A stretch of DNA of 64,000 nt from Rhodanobacter glycinis (GCF_006438785.1 NZ_RCZB01000001.1:1499912-1563911), one strand, 5' to 3'. Positions 17,616 to 26,565 are shown, counted from the stretch's first letter. Notes: generated by a model not told the origin, from the letters alone. Numbers and translations are program-made.

Positions 17616-17644
17616 GGGAATAAAGTCGAGTCAGCCGAGGTAAT
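17616..17644 (+). promoter_or_regulatory. Candidate ECF promoter of the sigma/anti-sigma operon
   Basis: GGGAATA (17616-17622), a 16-base spacer and GGTAAT (17639-17644) repeat the motif of the divergent promoter. The -10-like box ends 7 bases before the ATG at 17652, so the transcript would be leaderless or nearly so. Together the two copies imply that the encoded sigma factor controls itself and the divergent operon. Confidence 0.65.
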
Positions 17645-17651
17645 CCCTCTT

Positions 17652-18221
17652 ATGCCCGCCGATTTGCATGTCATGCCGCCAAACCCGGACAGTGTCCGCA
17701 GCGCACGCTTCGAGGTGCTCGTGCTGCCGTGTCTGGACGCGGCCTACAATCTTGCACGCTGGCTCGCGCGCAATGATGCGGATGCGCAGGATGTGGTGCA
17801 GGAAGCGATGCTGAGGGCGCTGCGCTATTTCGACAGCTTCCACGGCAACGATGTGCGGGTCTGGCTGCTCGCCATTGTGCGGAACACCTACTACACACTG
17901 CGCACGAAAACTCCGCAAAGCGGCCTGCACGAGTCATTGGACGAAGACACCCACGCGCTCGTCGATGAAGGCCCTTCCCCGGAAACCCTGACCTTGCTGG
18001 CAGTGGACGTCGGCACGCTGCAGCTCGCGCTGGAACGCCTGCCATCCCCGCTGCGCGAAGTGCTCGTGCTGCGCGAGCTGGAAGAGTGTTCCTACAAGGA
18101 AATCGCCGCGATCACCGAACAGAAGATCGGCACCGTCATGTCCCGGCTCGCCCGTGCGCGCGAACGCCTGAAAGTAGAACTGACCTGTCGTCCCAAGGAG
18201 GTACGTCGTCATGACCTGTGA
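17652..18221 (+). CDS. ECF-type RNA polymerase sigma factor
   Basis: A 189-residue sigma-70 family protein of ECF type. Region 2 is LPCLDAAYNLARWLARNDADAQDVVQEAMLRALRYFDSF with VRVWLLAIVRNTYY; region 4 is LPSPLREVLVLRELEECSYKEIAAITEQKIGTVMSRLARARERL, the helix-turn-helix that reads the -35 box. The next gene encodes a zinc-finger anti-sigma factor and overlaps it by 11 bases. The start at 17652 is the first ATG after the promoter and has no well-placed Shine-Dalgarno; an ATG at 17673 is the alternative. The inducing signal is unknown. Confidence 0.85.
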   Translation: MPADLHVMPPNPDSVRSARFEVLVLPCLDAAYNLARWLARNDADAQDVVQEAMLRALRYFDSFHGNDVRVWLLAIVRNTYYTLRTKTPQSGLHESLDEDTHALVDEGPSPETLTLLAVDVGTLQLALERLPSPLREVLVLRELEECSYKEIAAITEQKIGTVMSRLARARERLKVELTCRPKEVRRHDL

Positions 18222-18996
18222 TGACACCAAGCTGCTGATGCACGCCTATCTCGATGACGAGCTGGACGCTGCGCAGAGCGCGGCCATGGCCCGGCACCTG
18301 CAGGACTGCCCCGCGTGCGCGGCCAGCTATGGCCTCCACGGCCGGCTGCGCAAGGCGCTGGCGCAACCGGGGCTGTACCATCGCGCGCCGGACGCGTTGC
18401 GCGAACGCTGGCGTCTCGCGCAACCCGTGGCGAGGCCCGCATCCTTCCAGTCCCGGCGCGCGCCGCTCGTCTACGCGATGGCTGCCGGCTTTGCCGGTGC
18501 GCTGCTGCTCACCAGCCCGGCCTGGATCATCGTCTTGCAGCAGCCCGGCGCGGACAGCAATCCGGTCGTGGCCGAGGCCATCTCCAGCCACATCCGCTCG
18601 CTGCAGGTGCAGCACCTGATGGACGTGGTGTCGACCGACCAGCACACGGTGAAACCCTGGTTCGAGGGCAAGCTCGATTTCTCGCCGCGCGTGAAGGATC
18701 TGGCCAGTGAAGGGTTTCCGTTGATCGGTGGCCGTCTCGATGCGATCGACGGGCGCAGTGTCGCCGCCCTGATCTACAAGCGGCACCTGCATGTGATCAA
18801 CCTCTACCAGTGGCCGGCGGATTCGACAGCGACAGCGCCACCCGAAGTGCAGCGCCACGGGTACACCGTCATCCGCTGGACAGCCGAAGGCATGCGCTAT
18901 GTCGCCATCTCCGACGTCAGCGCCGGCGATCTGAAGCAGTTCGTGCTCGCCTTCCAGAACGATGCCGGCACACCGGCCGCGAATCCACCCCGATAA
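18211..18996 (+). CDS. Membrane anti-sigma factor (zinc-finger HC2 type)
   Basis: A 261-residue anti-sigma factor. The cytoplasmic N-terminus has the HxxxCxxC motif ARHLQDCPACAAS (H29, C33, C36). A single membrane segment lies at about residues 87-110 (LVYAMAAGFAGALLLTSPAWIIVL), followed by a periplasmic sensor-like domain with VVSTDQHTVKPWFEGKLDFSP and DGRSVAALIYKRHLHVINLYQW segments, found in many RsiW-like anti-sigmas. AAGGAGG lies upstream of its ATG, inside the sigma gene, so translation is coupled. It would hold the sigma factor until an envelope signal arrives. Confidence 0.85.
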   Translation: MTCDDTKLLMHAYLDDELDAAQSAAMARHLQDCPACAASYGLHGRLRKALAQPGLYHRAPDALRERWRLAQPVARPASFQSRRAPLVYAMAAGFAGALLLTSPAWIIVLQQPGADSNPVVAEAISSHIRSLQVQHLMDVVSTDQHTVKPWFEGKLDFSPRVKDLASEGFPLIGGRLDAIDGRSVAALIYKRHLHVINLYQWPADSTATAPPEVQRHGYTVIRWTAEGMRYVAISDVSAGDLKQFVLAFQNDAGTPAANPPR

Positions 18997-18999
18997 CGA

Positions 19000-19398
19000 T
19001 CAGGCGACCTGCGGCAGCGGCGGCGTATCGGTATCGAATGGTTCGAGCCAGTCCTGCGGCGTCAGCACCGGCAGCCCATGCGCGAGGCGTCCCTTGTCGC
19101 ATTGAGGGCTGATCGTGCCGAACTCCCACGACGGCGACACCTCGCGGCATACCGACGGCCGGCGCGCGTAGATGCCACAATGCGCTTCCACACCTATGGT
19201 GCCTTGCAGAGCCACGCAGCGCGGCTGCGCGGCATCGGTGCCGAGCATCACCGACCGATGCGGATCAAGCTTCTCGGTTAGCTCGGGCGGCACGCATCCA
19301 CCGAGCGATGCATCCGCTTCCGACCAGTGGAATGACACACGGAAGAAGGCACAGCACGCACCGCAACGCAGACAGGGATGTTTCATCAAGCCGACCAT
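19000..19398 (-). CDS. YkgJ-family cysteine cluster protein
   Basis: A 132-residue protein with the CLRCGACCAFFRV motif at the N-terminus and further Cys residues in QPRCVAL, EAHCGIY, PSVCREV and SPQCDKG. The family (zinc/iron-chelating domain) is widespread but has no established function. GGGGTG precedes the ATG at 19398; an ATG at 19386, giving MKHPCLRCG, is the alternative. The gene ends 4 bases from the convergent anti-sigma gene. Confidence 0.8.
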   Translation of the reverse strand: MVGLMKHPCLRCGACCAFFRVSFHWSEADASLGGCVPPELTEKLDPHRSVMLGTDAAQPRCVALQGTIGVEAHCGIYARRPSVCREVSPSWEFGTISPQCDKGRLAHGLPVLTPQDWLEPFDTDTPPLPQVA

Positions 19399-19436
19399 GG
19401 CGCACCCCGAGGCGCGCAGCCTGCGATTCTAGAACG

Positions 19437-19462
19437 TAAAAGGCCTGCCGTACGGCAGGCCT
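19437..19462 (-). terminator. Intrinsic terminator of the ypfJ-like gene
   Basis: On the minus strand AGGCCTGCCG and CGGCAGGCCT form a perfect 10-bp stem with a 2-base TA loop, followed by a TTTT run. It lies just downstream of the metallopeptidase stop codon. Confidence 0.8.
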
Positions 19463-19484
19463 CCTTCACGAACGCCGAACCTTC

Positions 19485-20348
19485 CTACGGTTTCCCGGCA
19501 AACGTATCGCACTGGTCCATGTCGCCGCCGCTGAAGCCGGTCTTGAACCACTTCACCCGCTGCGCCGAAGTGCCGTGGGTGAACGTGTCGGGACGCACCC
19601 GACCCTGTGCCTGCTGTTGCAGGGTGTCGTCGCCGATATGGCTGGCGGCGTTGAGCGCCGACTCGATGTCGCCCGGCTGCAGCCAGTTCAGCTCCTGCTG
19701 GCTGTGGTTGGCCCACACGCCCGCGTAGCAATCCGCCTGCAGCTCCTGCCGCACGGACAGGCCATCCGCGCCATCCATCGGCGCGCCACTACGACGTGCC
19801 GCGTCGACCTTGTCGAACACACCGGTCAGCTTCTGCACATGATGACCGACCTCGTGCGCGATCACGTAGGCGCGGGCGAAATCGCCGGAAGAATGCAGCT
19901 CATCCTGCAATTGCTGGAAGAACGCCACATCCAGATACACCTTCTGGTCGCTCGGGCAATAGAACGGCCCCACCGCCGTGGTGGCACCGCCGCAAGCCGT
20001 GCTCACGCCGCCGCTGAACAGGTGCAGCTTGGGGTCGACATAGGTCGCACCTTTGGCCTGGAAAATTTCGCCCCAGGTCTGCTCAGTCGAATGCAGGATC
20101 GCGCTGACGAAGGCCTTCTGCTGCGGATCGACCTGCGCCGGTACGCTTGTCTGCGTCGGCGCATACGACTGGCTGCCGCCCTGATCGAGCAACGCCAGCG
20201 GATTTTTGAAGAAGACCCAGCCCAAGATGGCCAGCACGATCAGGCCGCCGATTCCCATGCGCCCGCCGCCGCCAAAGCCCCGACCTCCGCCACCGCTGCC
20301 GCTGTCGACCTCGACGTTGTTGCTGCTGCCGCCTTTCTGCCAATCCAT
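19485..20348 (-). CDS. ypfJ: YpfJ-family neutral zinc metallopeptidase, membrane-anchored
   Basis: A 287-residue protein. A Gly-rich cytoplasmic N-terminus (residues 13-35) precedes one membrane helix (about 33-48), with the peptidase domain outside. The zinc motif is H165-E-V-G-H169, and RQELQADCYAGVW holds the third expected ligand. The motif order and length match the KPN_02809/YpfJ family of putative neutral zinc peptidases, whose physiological substrate is not established. It is followed by its own terminator and is probably monocistronic. Confidence 0.85.
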   Translation of the reverse strand: MDWQKGGSSNNVEVDSGSGGGGRGFGGGGRMGIGGLIVLAILGWVFFKNPLALLDQGGSQSYAPTQTSVPAQVDPQQKAFVSAILHSTEQTWGEIFQAKGATYVDPKLHLFSGGVSTACGGATTAVGPFYCPSDQKVYLDVAFFQQLQDELHSSGDFARAYVIAHEVGHHVQKLTGVFDKVDAARRSGAPMDGADGLSVRQELQADCYAGVWANHSQQELNWLQPGDIESALNAASHIGDDTLQQQAQGRVRPDTFTHGTSAQRVKWFKTGFSGGDMDQCDTFAGKP

Positions 20349-20467
20349 AAGTTCCTCGTTGACGATGCATGCGTCCCGACGCCGTCGGGCGACGATAGCG
20401 CGTCGATCGCGCCAATGCCAAGGTGGCGCTGCGGCTAAAGTAGGCCACCCTTCGTGAGGAATCCCGC

Positions 20468-20860
20468 ATGACCCATCTGCCCGCCCTGGTTACCCTGCTC
20501 ACCGTACTACTGCTGTTCGGCACCATGTGGGCCGTCGGCCATGCCCGCGGCAAGTACGGCATCAAGGCGCCGGCGACCAGTGGCGATCCGGCGTTCGAAC
20601 GCGCCTATCGGGTACAGATGAACACGCTGGAGCAGACCGTGATGTTCCTGCCCTTGTTGTGGCTCGCTGCGAACTACGGCTTCAGCGGCTGGGCTGGCGT
20701 GGCCGGGCTGGTATGGATCGTCGGCCGGATCTGGTACGCGATGGCCTATCTCGCTGATGCCGGCAAGCGCGGCCCGGGCTTCACGCTCGGTCTGATTGCC
20801 TGGGTTGCCGTGCTGGTAATGGCAGCGTTCGGTGTAGGTCGCGCCATGCTGATCGGTTGA
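20468..20860 (+). CDS. MAPEG-family membrane protein
   Basis: A 130-residue protein with four hydrophobic helices (roughly residues 4-24, 58-76, 80-98, 107-127). The motif RAYRVQMNTLEQTVMFLPLLW is the MAPEG signature, with glutathione-contact residues in the E/N-rich part. Family members are membrane-bound glutathione S-transferases or peroxidases; the bacterial substrate is unknown. The ATG has GAGGA upstream. Confidence 0.85.
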   Translation: MTHLPALVTLLTVLLLFGTMWAVGHARGKYGIKAPATSGDPAFERAYRVQMNTLEQTVMFLPLLWLAANYGFSGWAGVAGLVWIVGRIWYAMAYLADAGKRGPGFTLGLIAWVAVLVMAAFGVGRAMLIG

Positions 20861-20876
20861 ACCCGGAGTGCCGCGC

Positions 20877-21653
20877 TCAGCCCGGCAGGCCAGGCGCAAC
20901 CGCACTCAAGGCCCACACGCGATGCGGCACGGCCATCGGCTCCGCGGCATGATGGGTCGCAAGCATCGTGGCCAGTTCCGCGTCGCAGCGCTGCACCCTT
21001 GTTGCGTCCAGCGCGGCGCCGACGCCGGCGCTGGCACGGATACGGCCACGCCAGTCGGCATGGCTGTACGGCACGTCCAGATCGAACGACCAGGTACGCA
21101 AGTCGACAAAGCCCGCTTCGGCCACATCCTTCAGCCACGCCGGGTACAGTCCGCTGCCGCTGTGCAGGGTCCAGCCGGGGTTGTAGCTGAGGATCAGGCG
21201 TTCGGTGTCCTGCACCATGTTGCCGGCCAGCGGCAGCCAGTCGAAATGCGCGATCAGCAGGTGTCCACCCGGCCGCAACCAGCGACGCACCAGCGCGGCC
21301 GTTCGCGGGCGGTCGAACCAGTGCCAGCACTGGCCGGCGGTGATCGCATCGAACGAGGCTGGCGGAAAGTCCGCATTCTCGACCCGCGCGCGCACCTGCT
21401 TCACCAACACACCCGCCGCGCGATCCATCTCGGCGGCCCGCGCCAGCAACGGCGCGGAGTGATCAAGCCCGGTGACCTCGCAGCCACGCAGAGCCAGACC
21501 ACGGGCGACCGTGCCGGTACCGGTGCCCAGGTCGAGCGCGACATCACCTTTGCGTACGCTGCCGTCGGCGAACACGCGCTCGAAGAAGGTATCGGGAAAC
21601 CCTGCCCGGTGGCGCGCATAATCGCCGGCTATCCTGCCAAAATCGGTCGCCAT
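20877..21653 (-). CDS. Class I SAM-dependent methyltransferase (UbiE-like fold)
   Basis: A 258-residue methyltransferase. The N-terminus FGRIAGDYARHRAGFPDTFFERV is typical of the family. Motif I is ALDLGTGTGTVARGL, followed by VTGLDHSAPLLARAAEM (motif II), FDAITAGQCWHWFDRPR (motif IV) and LLIAHFDWLPL. The FDAITAGQCWHWF form resembles trans-aconitate and uncharacterised small-molecule methyltransferases. The start at 21653 has GGGGAG upstream. The acceptor is unknown. Confidence 0.8.
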   Translation of the reverse strand: MATDFGRIAGDYARHRAGFPDTFFERVFADGSVRKGDVALDLGTGTGTVARGLALRGCEVTGLDHSAPLLARAAEMDRAAGVLVKQVRARVENADFPPASFDAITAGQCWHWFDRPRTAALVRRWLRPGGHLLIAHFDWLPLAGNMVQDTERLILSYNPGWTLHSGSGLYPAWLKDVAEAGFVDLRTWSFDLDVPYSHADWRGRIRASAGVGAALDATRVQRCDAELATMLATHHAAEPMAVPHRVWALSAVAPGLPG

Positions 21654-21799
21654 CGACACTCCCCTGTGATCGTCTGCGTCAGTGATGCTACCGGCATGAT
21701 TTCCCACTGCAAGCAGCAACTGATGGCGTAACCATCTCGACGCCGATCGCGGCATTCGTAGCAGCGGTCAACGCGCAGCTTGTCAGGCATAGTTCCCAC

Positions 21800-22627
21800 A
21801 TGGAAGTCATCCACACCCAAGCTGCCTCGCTGCCTCCCGCTCCGCCTGCTTTCGCGCCGCCTGCGCAAGGACGCGTTCCAAGCCTGTGGAGCGCGGCGGG
21901 ATTGATTGCAACGTATTTTGTGCTGCAGGTGGCGGCCAGTACGTTGACGGTGCTGGCGATCAGCGTGACGACGGCTTTCCAGCACGGCTGGCAAGGCCTT
22001 GACCATGCAATCCCCGCGACGCTGGAACAACCTGCCATGCAGGCGTTGCTGGCCACGCTCTCGCTCGGTATCGCCGCGCCGCTGACGCTGTTGCTGGCAC
22101 GCTGGAAATGGCCGCGACTGTGGTCGCGGACGCAGCCACCAGGCTTCGGCGTTGCGTGGCCGCGCCGTCGGCTGTTCTTCGGACTGGCTGTTGCGGTCGG
22201 ATTGACGGCACCATGGCTGGGCGCGTTGTTGACCCAGTTGCTGGCACACGGCCATGCGGTGACGCAGGGCATCCAGCAACTGGGCAGCAGTACGCCACCG
22301 GAGCTGCGCATTCCACTGGTGCTGGTGGTGGTGAGCGTGGGGCCGCTGGCAGAGGAATTGCTGTTCCGCGGCGTGCTGTTGTCGGCACTGTTGCAACGCT
22401 GGCATGTCGGCTGGAGCGTGGTGATCAGCTCGCTGGTGTTTGCGCTGATCCACCTGCCCGGCCTGCAGTTCCAGTGGTACGCATTGCCGGACCTAGCCTT
22501 GCTGGCGCTGGCACTGACCTGGTTGCGGCTGCGTTCGGGCTCGATCTGGCCTGCCGTGCTCGCCCACGGCCTCAACAACCTGGTGGGCGTGGCAGGCTGG
22601 TTCGTGGCGCTCAACCTGCCCGGCTGA
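21800..22627 (+). CDS. CPBP-family intramembrane glutamic endopeptidase
   Basis: A 275-residue polytopic membrane protein. The CPBP/Abi motifs are visible: AEELLFRGVLLSALL (motif 1, EExxR), SSLVFALIHL (motif 2, FxxxH) and LAHGLNNLVG (motif 3, HxxxN). Enzymes with this arrangement resemble Rce1-type prenyl-protein proteases and bacterial regulators; the substrate here is unknown. It ends 7 bases from the convergent maf stop. Confidence 0.85.
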   Translation: MEVIHTQAASLPPAPPAFAPPAQGRVPSLWSAAGLIATYFVLQVAASTLTVLAISVTTAFQHGWQGLDHAIPATLEQPAMQALLATLSLGIAAPLTLLLARWKWPRLWSRTQPPGFGVAWPRRRLFFGLAVAVGLTAPWLGALLTQLLAHGHAVTQGIQQLGSSTPPELRIPLVLVVVSVGPLAEELLFRGVLLSALLQRWHVGWSVVISSLVFALIHLPGLQFQWYALPDLALLALALTWLRLRSGSIWPAVLAHGLNNLVGVAGWFVALNLPG

Positions 22628-22633
22628 ACGGCT

Positions 22634-23206
22634 TCATCCCGGCGCGATGCCGAAGCCACGCAGCAGGCGTGCCGTCTCGAACACCGGCAAGCCCATCACT
22701 CCGGAATAGCTGCCCTGCAAATGCTCGACCAGCATCGCGCCACGGCCCTGGATCGCATAGGCACCCGCCTTGCCGAACGGCTCACCGGTGGCGACATAAG
22801 CGGCAATGGTGGATTCGTCCAGCGTCGCAAAGCGCACCTGTGACACGCACACCTCACACTGTTCCCGCGCGGTACCGACCAGCCAGATCGCCGAGACCAC
22901 TGCATGCGTGCGCCCCGACAGTCGACGCAGCATGGCCGCTGCCGCATCCGCATCCTGCGGCTTGCCGAACACTTCATCGTCCAGCACCACTTCGGTGTCA
23001 GCGCCCAGTACCACGACATCGTCTGCATGGCCCAGCCTGATCAACCCGGCACGCGCCTTGTCGCGCGCCACACGGCTCACGTACTCCTGCGGCGCTTCAT
23101 CCGGTGCACGCTGCTCGACCACCTCGACATCGAGTACGGCGAACTCCACTCCGATCTGTTCCAGCAACTGGCGACGACGCGGCGATTGCGAAGCGAGATG
23201 AAGCAT
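22634..23206 (-). CDS. maf: Maf-family nucleotide pyrophosphatase (YhdE-like)
   Basis: A 190-residue house-cleaning enzyme that hydrolyses non-canonical or surplus nucleoside triphosphates such as dTTP and UTP. The N-terminus [18 protein letters not shown] and the motifs [31 protein letters not shown] and [14 protein letters not shown] are diagnostic. The downstream position relative to rlmH is usual for the nadD-rsfS-rlmH-maf cluster, but here a GNAT gene intervenes. Confidence 0.9.
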   Translation of the reverse strand: MLHLASQSPRRRQLLEQIGVEFAVLDVEVVEQRAPDEAPQEYVSRVARDKARAGLIRLGHADDVVVLGADTEVVLDDEVFGKPQDADAAAAMLRRLSGRTHAVVSAIWLVGTAREQCEVCVSQVRFATLDESTIAAYVATGEPFGKAGAYAIQGRGAMLVEHLQGSYSGVMGLPVFETARLLRGFGIAPG

Positions 23207-23245
23207 GGGGATTCCAGCCGACTGAGTAGCCGCCAGCGTAACGGC

Positions 23246-23695
23246 TCACAGGGTGAGGCTGTACTCGCAGAACTGTCGGTCGCGTTGCCAGCCCAGCGAT
23301 TCGTACAGCGCCTGCGCCGGCGCATTGTCCAACGCCGTCGACAGCGACAGGCTGGCCGCACCCAGGGCCAGCGCATGCTCCGTGGCGGCACCCAGCAGCG
23401 CCGCCGCCACGCCCTGCCGACGCGCCGATGCAGCAACAAACAGGTCGTTGAGCAGCCAGGTGCGCACGGTGCGCACCGAGGAAAACAGCGGATAGAGCTG
23501 GGTGAACCCCAGCCCCTGGCCATGGTCGCCACGCGCCAGCAGGATCAGCGACTCATGCTTGTGGATGCGCTCGGCCAGAAAATCGTGCGCCCGTACCAGA
23601 TCGGCCGGCTGGCCATAGAACTGGCGGTAACCGTCAAACAGCGGCGCCAGCGTGTCGAGGTCGAGGACGGTGGCCTGGCGGATATGAAAGGGCAT
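23246..23695 (-). CDS. GNAT-family N-acetyltransferase
   Basis: A 149-residue acetyltransferase. The acetyl-CoA-binding segment is WLLNDLFVAASARRQGVAAALLGAATEHA (the RRQGVA form of Q/RxxGxG/A), and ALYESLGWQRDRQF is motif B. The acceptor is unknown. An in-frame ATG at 23731 is a possible longer start, with GAAGG close upstream. It lies in the rsfS-rlmH-maf gene string, 39 bases before maf. Confidence 0.75.
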   Translation of the reverse strand: MPFHIRQATVLDLDTLAPLFDGYRQFYGQPADLVRAHDFLAERIHKHESLILLARGDHGQGLGFTQLYPLFSSVRTVRTWLLNDLFVAASARRQGVAAALLGAATEHALALGAASLSLSTALDNAPAQALYESLGWQRDRQFCEYSLTL

Positions 23696-23768
23696 GGCGT
23701 TCGCGCTGGGGAGTCCGGGTAGAGCAAGCATATCGCCTTCGCCGTCATGCGCACTGCAGCGCCGGCCT

Positions 23769-24239
23769 CTAGCCGCGATGGTAGGGATGCCCGGCCATGA
23801 TCGTGGTGGCGCGATACAGCTGTTCGGCCAGCACCAGCCGCACCAGCATGTGCGGCAGGGTCAGCGGGCCAAGCGACCAGCGCTGGTCCGCGCGCGCCAG
23901 CACTTCGGGCGCGTGGCCGTCGGGGCCGCCAATCAGGAAGGCCAGATCGCGCCCGGTCATGCGCCACTTCGCCAGTTGTTCGGCCAGCTCTTCGCTGGAC
24001 CAGATCCTGCCGCGGCCATCGAGCGCGACCACATGGCAATCGTGCGGCAACGCGGCGAGTATCGCGGCGCCTTCATCCTGGATCGCCCGCGCATCGTCGC
24101 GGCCTTTACCGCGCATGCCGGGTTTCAATTCGATCAGTTCCAGCGGCAGCTCATGCGAGAGCCGCTTGCGGTATTCGGCAAAGCCTTCGGCCACCCAGCC
24201 AGGCATACGTTCCCCGACTGCAATCAGGCGTGCGCGCAT
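23769..24239 (-). CDS. rlmH: 23S rRNA (pseudouridine-1915-N3)-methyltransferase
   Basis: A 156-residue SPOUT methyltransferase that methylates pseudouridine 1915 of helix 69 in 70S ribosomes. The trefoil-knot SAM site is LAFLIGGPDGHAPEVLARADQRWSLGPLTLPHMLVRLVLAEQLYRA, and the final Tyr-containing tail (AGHPYHRG) is a conserved ending. Length is the family's usual. It follows rsfS on the same strand after 109 bases that contain a dispersed palindromic repeat. Confidence 0.95.
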   Translation of the reverse strand: MRARLIAVGERMPGWVAEGFAEYRKRLSHELPLELIELKPGMRGKGRDDARAIQDEGAAILAALPHDCHVVALDGRGRIWSSEELAEQLAKWRMTGRDLAFLIGGPDGHAPEVLARADQRWSLGPLTLPHMLVRLVLAEQLYRATTIMAGHPYHRG

Positions 24240-24280
24240 GTCGCGTCTTTATCAGATAAAACGCACGTAGTGCAGCGTCG

Positions 24281-24343
24281 GCCTCCTCTCCCTGCCGGAG
24301 AGAGGATTGCGGTGAGGGGCCAATCTTGCGGCTCACCCCACAC
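24281..24343. repeat. Dispersed GGAGAGG-type intergenic palindromic repeat
   Basis: The rsfS-rlmH gap contains CCTCTC and GAGAGG arms around a short loop, followed by GGTGAGGGGC. On the minus strand this reads as the CCCCTCACC...CCTCTC form of an intergenic repeat common in Xanthomonadales and other proteobacteria. Attribution to that family is from memory of its consensus. Confidence 0.5.
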
Positions 24344-24348
24344 AAAAA

Positions 24349-24735
24349 TCAGCTTGCTTGCGCAGCGTCGACTTCGTGGCCGTGGTCGCCCACCGTCCAC
24401 AACCGCTCCAGGCCGTAGAACTCGCGGATGCGCGGCAGCATCACGTGAACGATCACGTCGCCCAGGTCGACCAGTACCCATTCGCCTTCCTGCTCGCCTT
24501 CAACACCCAGCGGCACCACGCCCGCTTTCTTGGCGAACTTGCTGACTTCGTCGGCAATGGACTTTACGTGGCGGGCGGAGGTGCCGGAAGCAATCACCAG
24601 CAGGTCGGCGATGGAGGTCTTGCCGCGAACGTCGATTTCGCGCACATCCTTGGCTTTCAGTTCTTCGAGCGCGTCGATGACCGACTTGCGCAGGGTGGCC
24701 GTGGTGACGGACTTGTTCGTACGGGCAGTACTCAA
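24349..24735 (-). CDS. rsfS: Ribosome silencing factor RsfS (TTG start)
   Basis: A 128-residue protein that binds L14 of the large subunit and blocks subunit joining during nutrient limitation. [43 protein letters not shown] is the family core, and [27 protein letters not shown] the conserved C-terminal half. No ATG or GTG fits; the TTG at 24735, with GAGG about 10 bases upstream, gives the expected length. The extension to the upstream ATG adds more than 60 residues without homology and runs through the upstream intergenic region. Confidence 0.9.
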   Translation of the reverse strand: MSTARTNKSVTTATLRKSVIDALEELKAKDVREIDVRGKTSIADLLVIASGTSARHVKSIADEVSKFAKKAGVVPLGVEGEQEGEWVLVDLGDVIVHVMLPRIREFYGLERLWTVGDHGHEVDAAQAS

Positions 24736-24800
24736 GAGGGTGAGCCTCAATGCGGGAGAGCAGCGCGAAATGGCGCGTGCGCAGTATAACCGCCCAGCCG

Positions 24801-25898
24801 TCAAGGGGTATTTTGGGTGCCCGTCAGGGTCCGTGCGGCCAGCCGGTGCTCGTACATCAGGCGCGCGACCAGCTCGGCGGCCGGCTGCGGGCGTACCAGG
24901 CCGGCCGCCTGCCCGCACCATTCGGACAGCAGATCACCGCGCCCGGCCTCCGCGGCAGCACGGCGCAACGGTGCGGTCAGCGCGTTCAGCACCGGATAGG
25001 GCAAACCCTGCGCCGCCTCCGGCATCGCCTCGACAAAGCGGTTGCGCAAGCCACGGGCTGCACGTCCGGAGAAGCCGCGGATCGTGGTGACCTGATGATC
25101 CTCGACGTGGGGCAGATCCCGCTTCCACGCCTCCGCCGCTGAGCACTCCGGACAAGTGAGGAAGGCGGTGCCGAGCTGGCTGGCCGCGGCACCGAGAGTC
25201 TCCGCCGCCAGCATGCCGCGGCCGTCCATGATGCCGCCAGCGGCGATCACCGGAACATCCCGGACAAGTGCCGTCATCGCGCGCACGGCGAGCGGCAACA
25301 GCGCGAACAGGCCGATCATCGCGTCCTCGGCGTCGTGCAGGAAACTGCCGCGATGGCCGCCGGCCTCGGCGCCCTGCATGGACACCGCGTCGGCGCCCGC
25401 GTCGGCCCAGGCGCGCGCCTCGGCCACCGTCGTGGCGGTGCCGATCACGTAGATGCCGCGCTGATGCAGCTCGCGCAACTGCGCCGGCGCGATCACCCCG
25501 AACGCGAAAATCGCCACCGCCGGGCGCGCCTCGCACAGCGCGGCGAACTGGTCGGAGAAGCGCGGTGCCCAGCGCGGCGGCAGGCTGGTGCGCACGTCGA
25601 GGCCTTCGCGCGCCATCAGCGCATCGAGCTGCTCGCGCGCCTTCGCTACCGCCGCCATGTCGGCATCGAACTCATCCGGCAACACGAACAGCCCGATCGC
25701 ATACGGCCGGTCGCCGAGTGCGCGGATCTGCGTCGCCTGCGCGAGGATGGTTTGCGGCTCCAGATAACCGGCGCCGAGCGAGCCCAAGCCACCAGCACCG
25801 GATACCGCCGCGACCAGTTCCGGCGGCGTCGAGCCGGCCATCGGCGCCTGGATCAGCGGATGCTCGATGCCGAGCCGATCGGCGAAGGGCGAGGTCAT
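24801..25898 (-). CDS. Nitronate monooxygenase-type FMN oxidoreductase
   Basis: A 365-residue TIM-barrel flavoprotein. Diagnostic segments are [33 protein letters not shown] (N-terminal), [36 protein letters not shown] (the catalytic GxEAGGHRG motif) and [21 protein letters not shown] (phosphate binding). It is likely to oxidise propionate 3-nitronate or other nitronates using FMN and oxygen. The ATG at 25898 has CAGGTG upstream. Confidence 0.85.
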   Translation of the reverse strand: MTSPFADRLGIEHPLIQAPMAGSTPPELVAAVSGAGGLGSLGAGYLEPQTILAQATQIRALGDRPYAIGLFVLPDEFDADMAAVAKAREQLDALMAREGLDVRTSLPPRWAPRFSDQFAALCEARPAVAIFAFGVIAPAQLRELHQRGIYVIGTATTVAEARAWADAGADAVSMQGAEAGGHRGSFLHDAEDAMIGLFALLPLAVRAMTALVRDVPVIAAGGIMDGRGMLAAETLGAAASQLGTAFLTCPECSAAEAWKRDLPHVEDHQVTTIRGFSGRAARGLRNRFVEAMPEAAQGLPYPVLNALTAPLRRAAAEAGRGDLLSEWCGQAAGLVRPQPAAELVARLMYEHRLAARTLTGTQNTP

Positions 25899-26021
25899 GC
25901 GCGGCACCTGTTCGATGAATGGGCGATCAAGTATGCGCGGTGGACTGGCTGGAGATAAACCCGTGGCAACGAGCGGCGCTGGCCACATACCGTCACGATG
26001 ACAGTCGAACACCGATGACGT

Positions 26022-26495
26022 TCAACCGGCCGCGTCATGCCTGCGCCGGCGCAGGCGATCCACCGACAGCGCGCCGGCGCCTGTACCCATCGCCAGCATC
26101 AGCAAGCCACCGAGATAGAGCAGATTGACCTCGAACCCGGGCGGACCGAATTGCGGCCCGCTGGCGGTCAGACCGATCGTGTTGACCGAACTGAAGCCGT
26201 ACGGCAGGTGCACCGTGAACATCGCCACCAGCAGGGTGGCGGCCATCGGAATGCTGATGAGCATGACGAAGGCGCCCACGAACATGGCCAGCCCGGTCGA
26301 AAGCTCCAGCAGCGTGACTACCCAGGCAGCGACGTGCGGCAGCGGCACCCCGAGCCAGTGCAGCAGGTCGGCGAACTTGTCCGGGCCGCGACTGAATTTT
26401 GCCCAGCCGTGCGCCATGAAACCGAACCCGATCACCAGCCGCAGCGGCAGCGGTGCCCAATCGAACCAGAACAGCGCGCGAGTCGATATGCGCAT
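26022..26495 (-). CDS. DoxX-family membrane protein
   Basis: A 157-residue inner-membrane protein with four hydrophobic helices. PLRLVIGFGFMAHGWAKFSRGPDKFADLLHWLGVPLP is the DoxX signature, followed by AAWVVTLLELSTGLAMFVGAFV. DoxX proteins are thought to take part in redox or quinone-linked processes and often accompany metal-handling or oxidative-stress genes. GGAGAGG supports the start at 26495. It lies 70 bases downstream of the MXKDX-repeat gene and probably shares its promoter. Confidence 0.85.
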   Translation of the reverse strand: MRISTRALFWFDWAPLPLRLVIGFGFMAHGWAKFSRGPDKFADLLHWLGVPLPHVAAWVVTLLELSTGLAMFVGAFVMLISIPMAATLLVAMFTVHLPYGFSSVNTIGLTASGPQFGPPGFEVNLLYLGGLLMLAMGTGAGALSVDRLRRRRHDAAG

Positions 26496-26565
26496 GATCC
26501 TCTCCTGACTCTGAAAGTCTGTGCGAGCGGGAGAGCCATGCAGCTCTCCCGCTCCATGACCGAAC

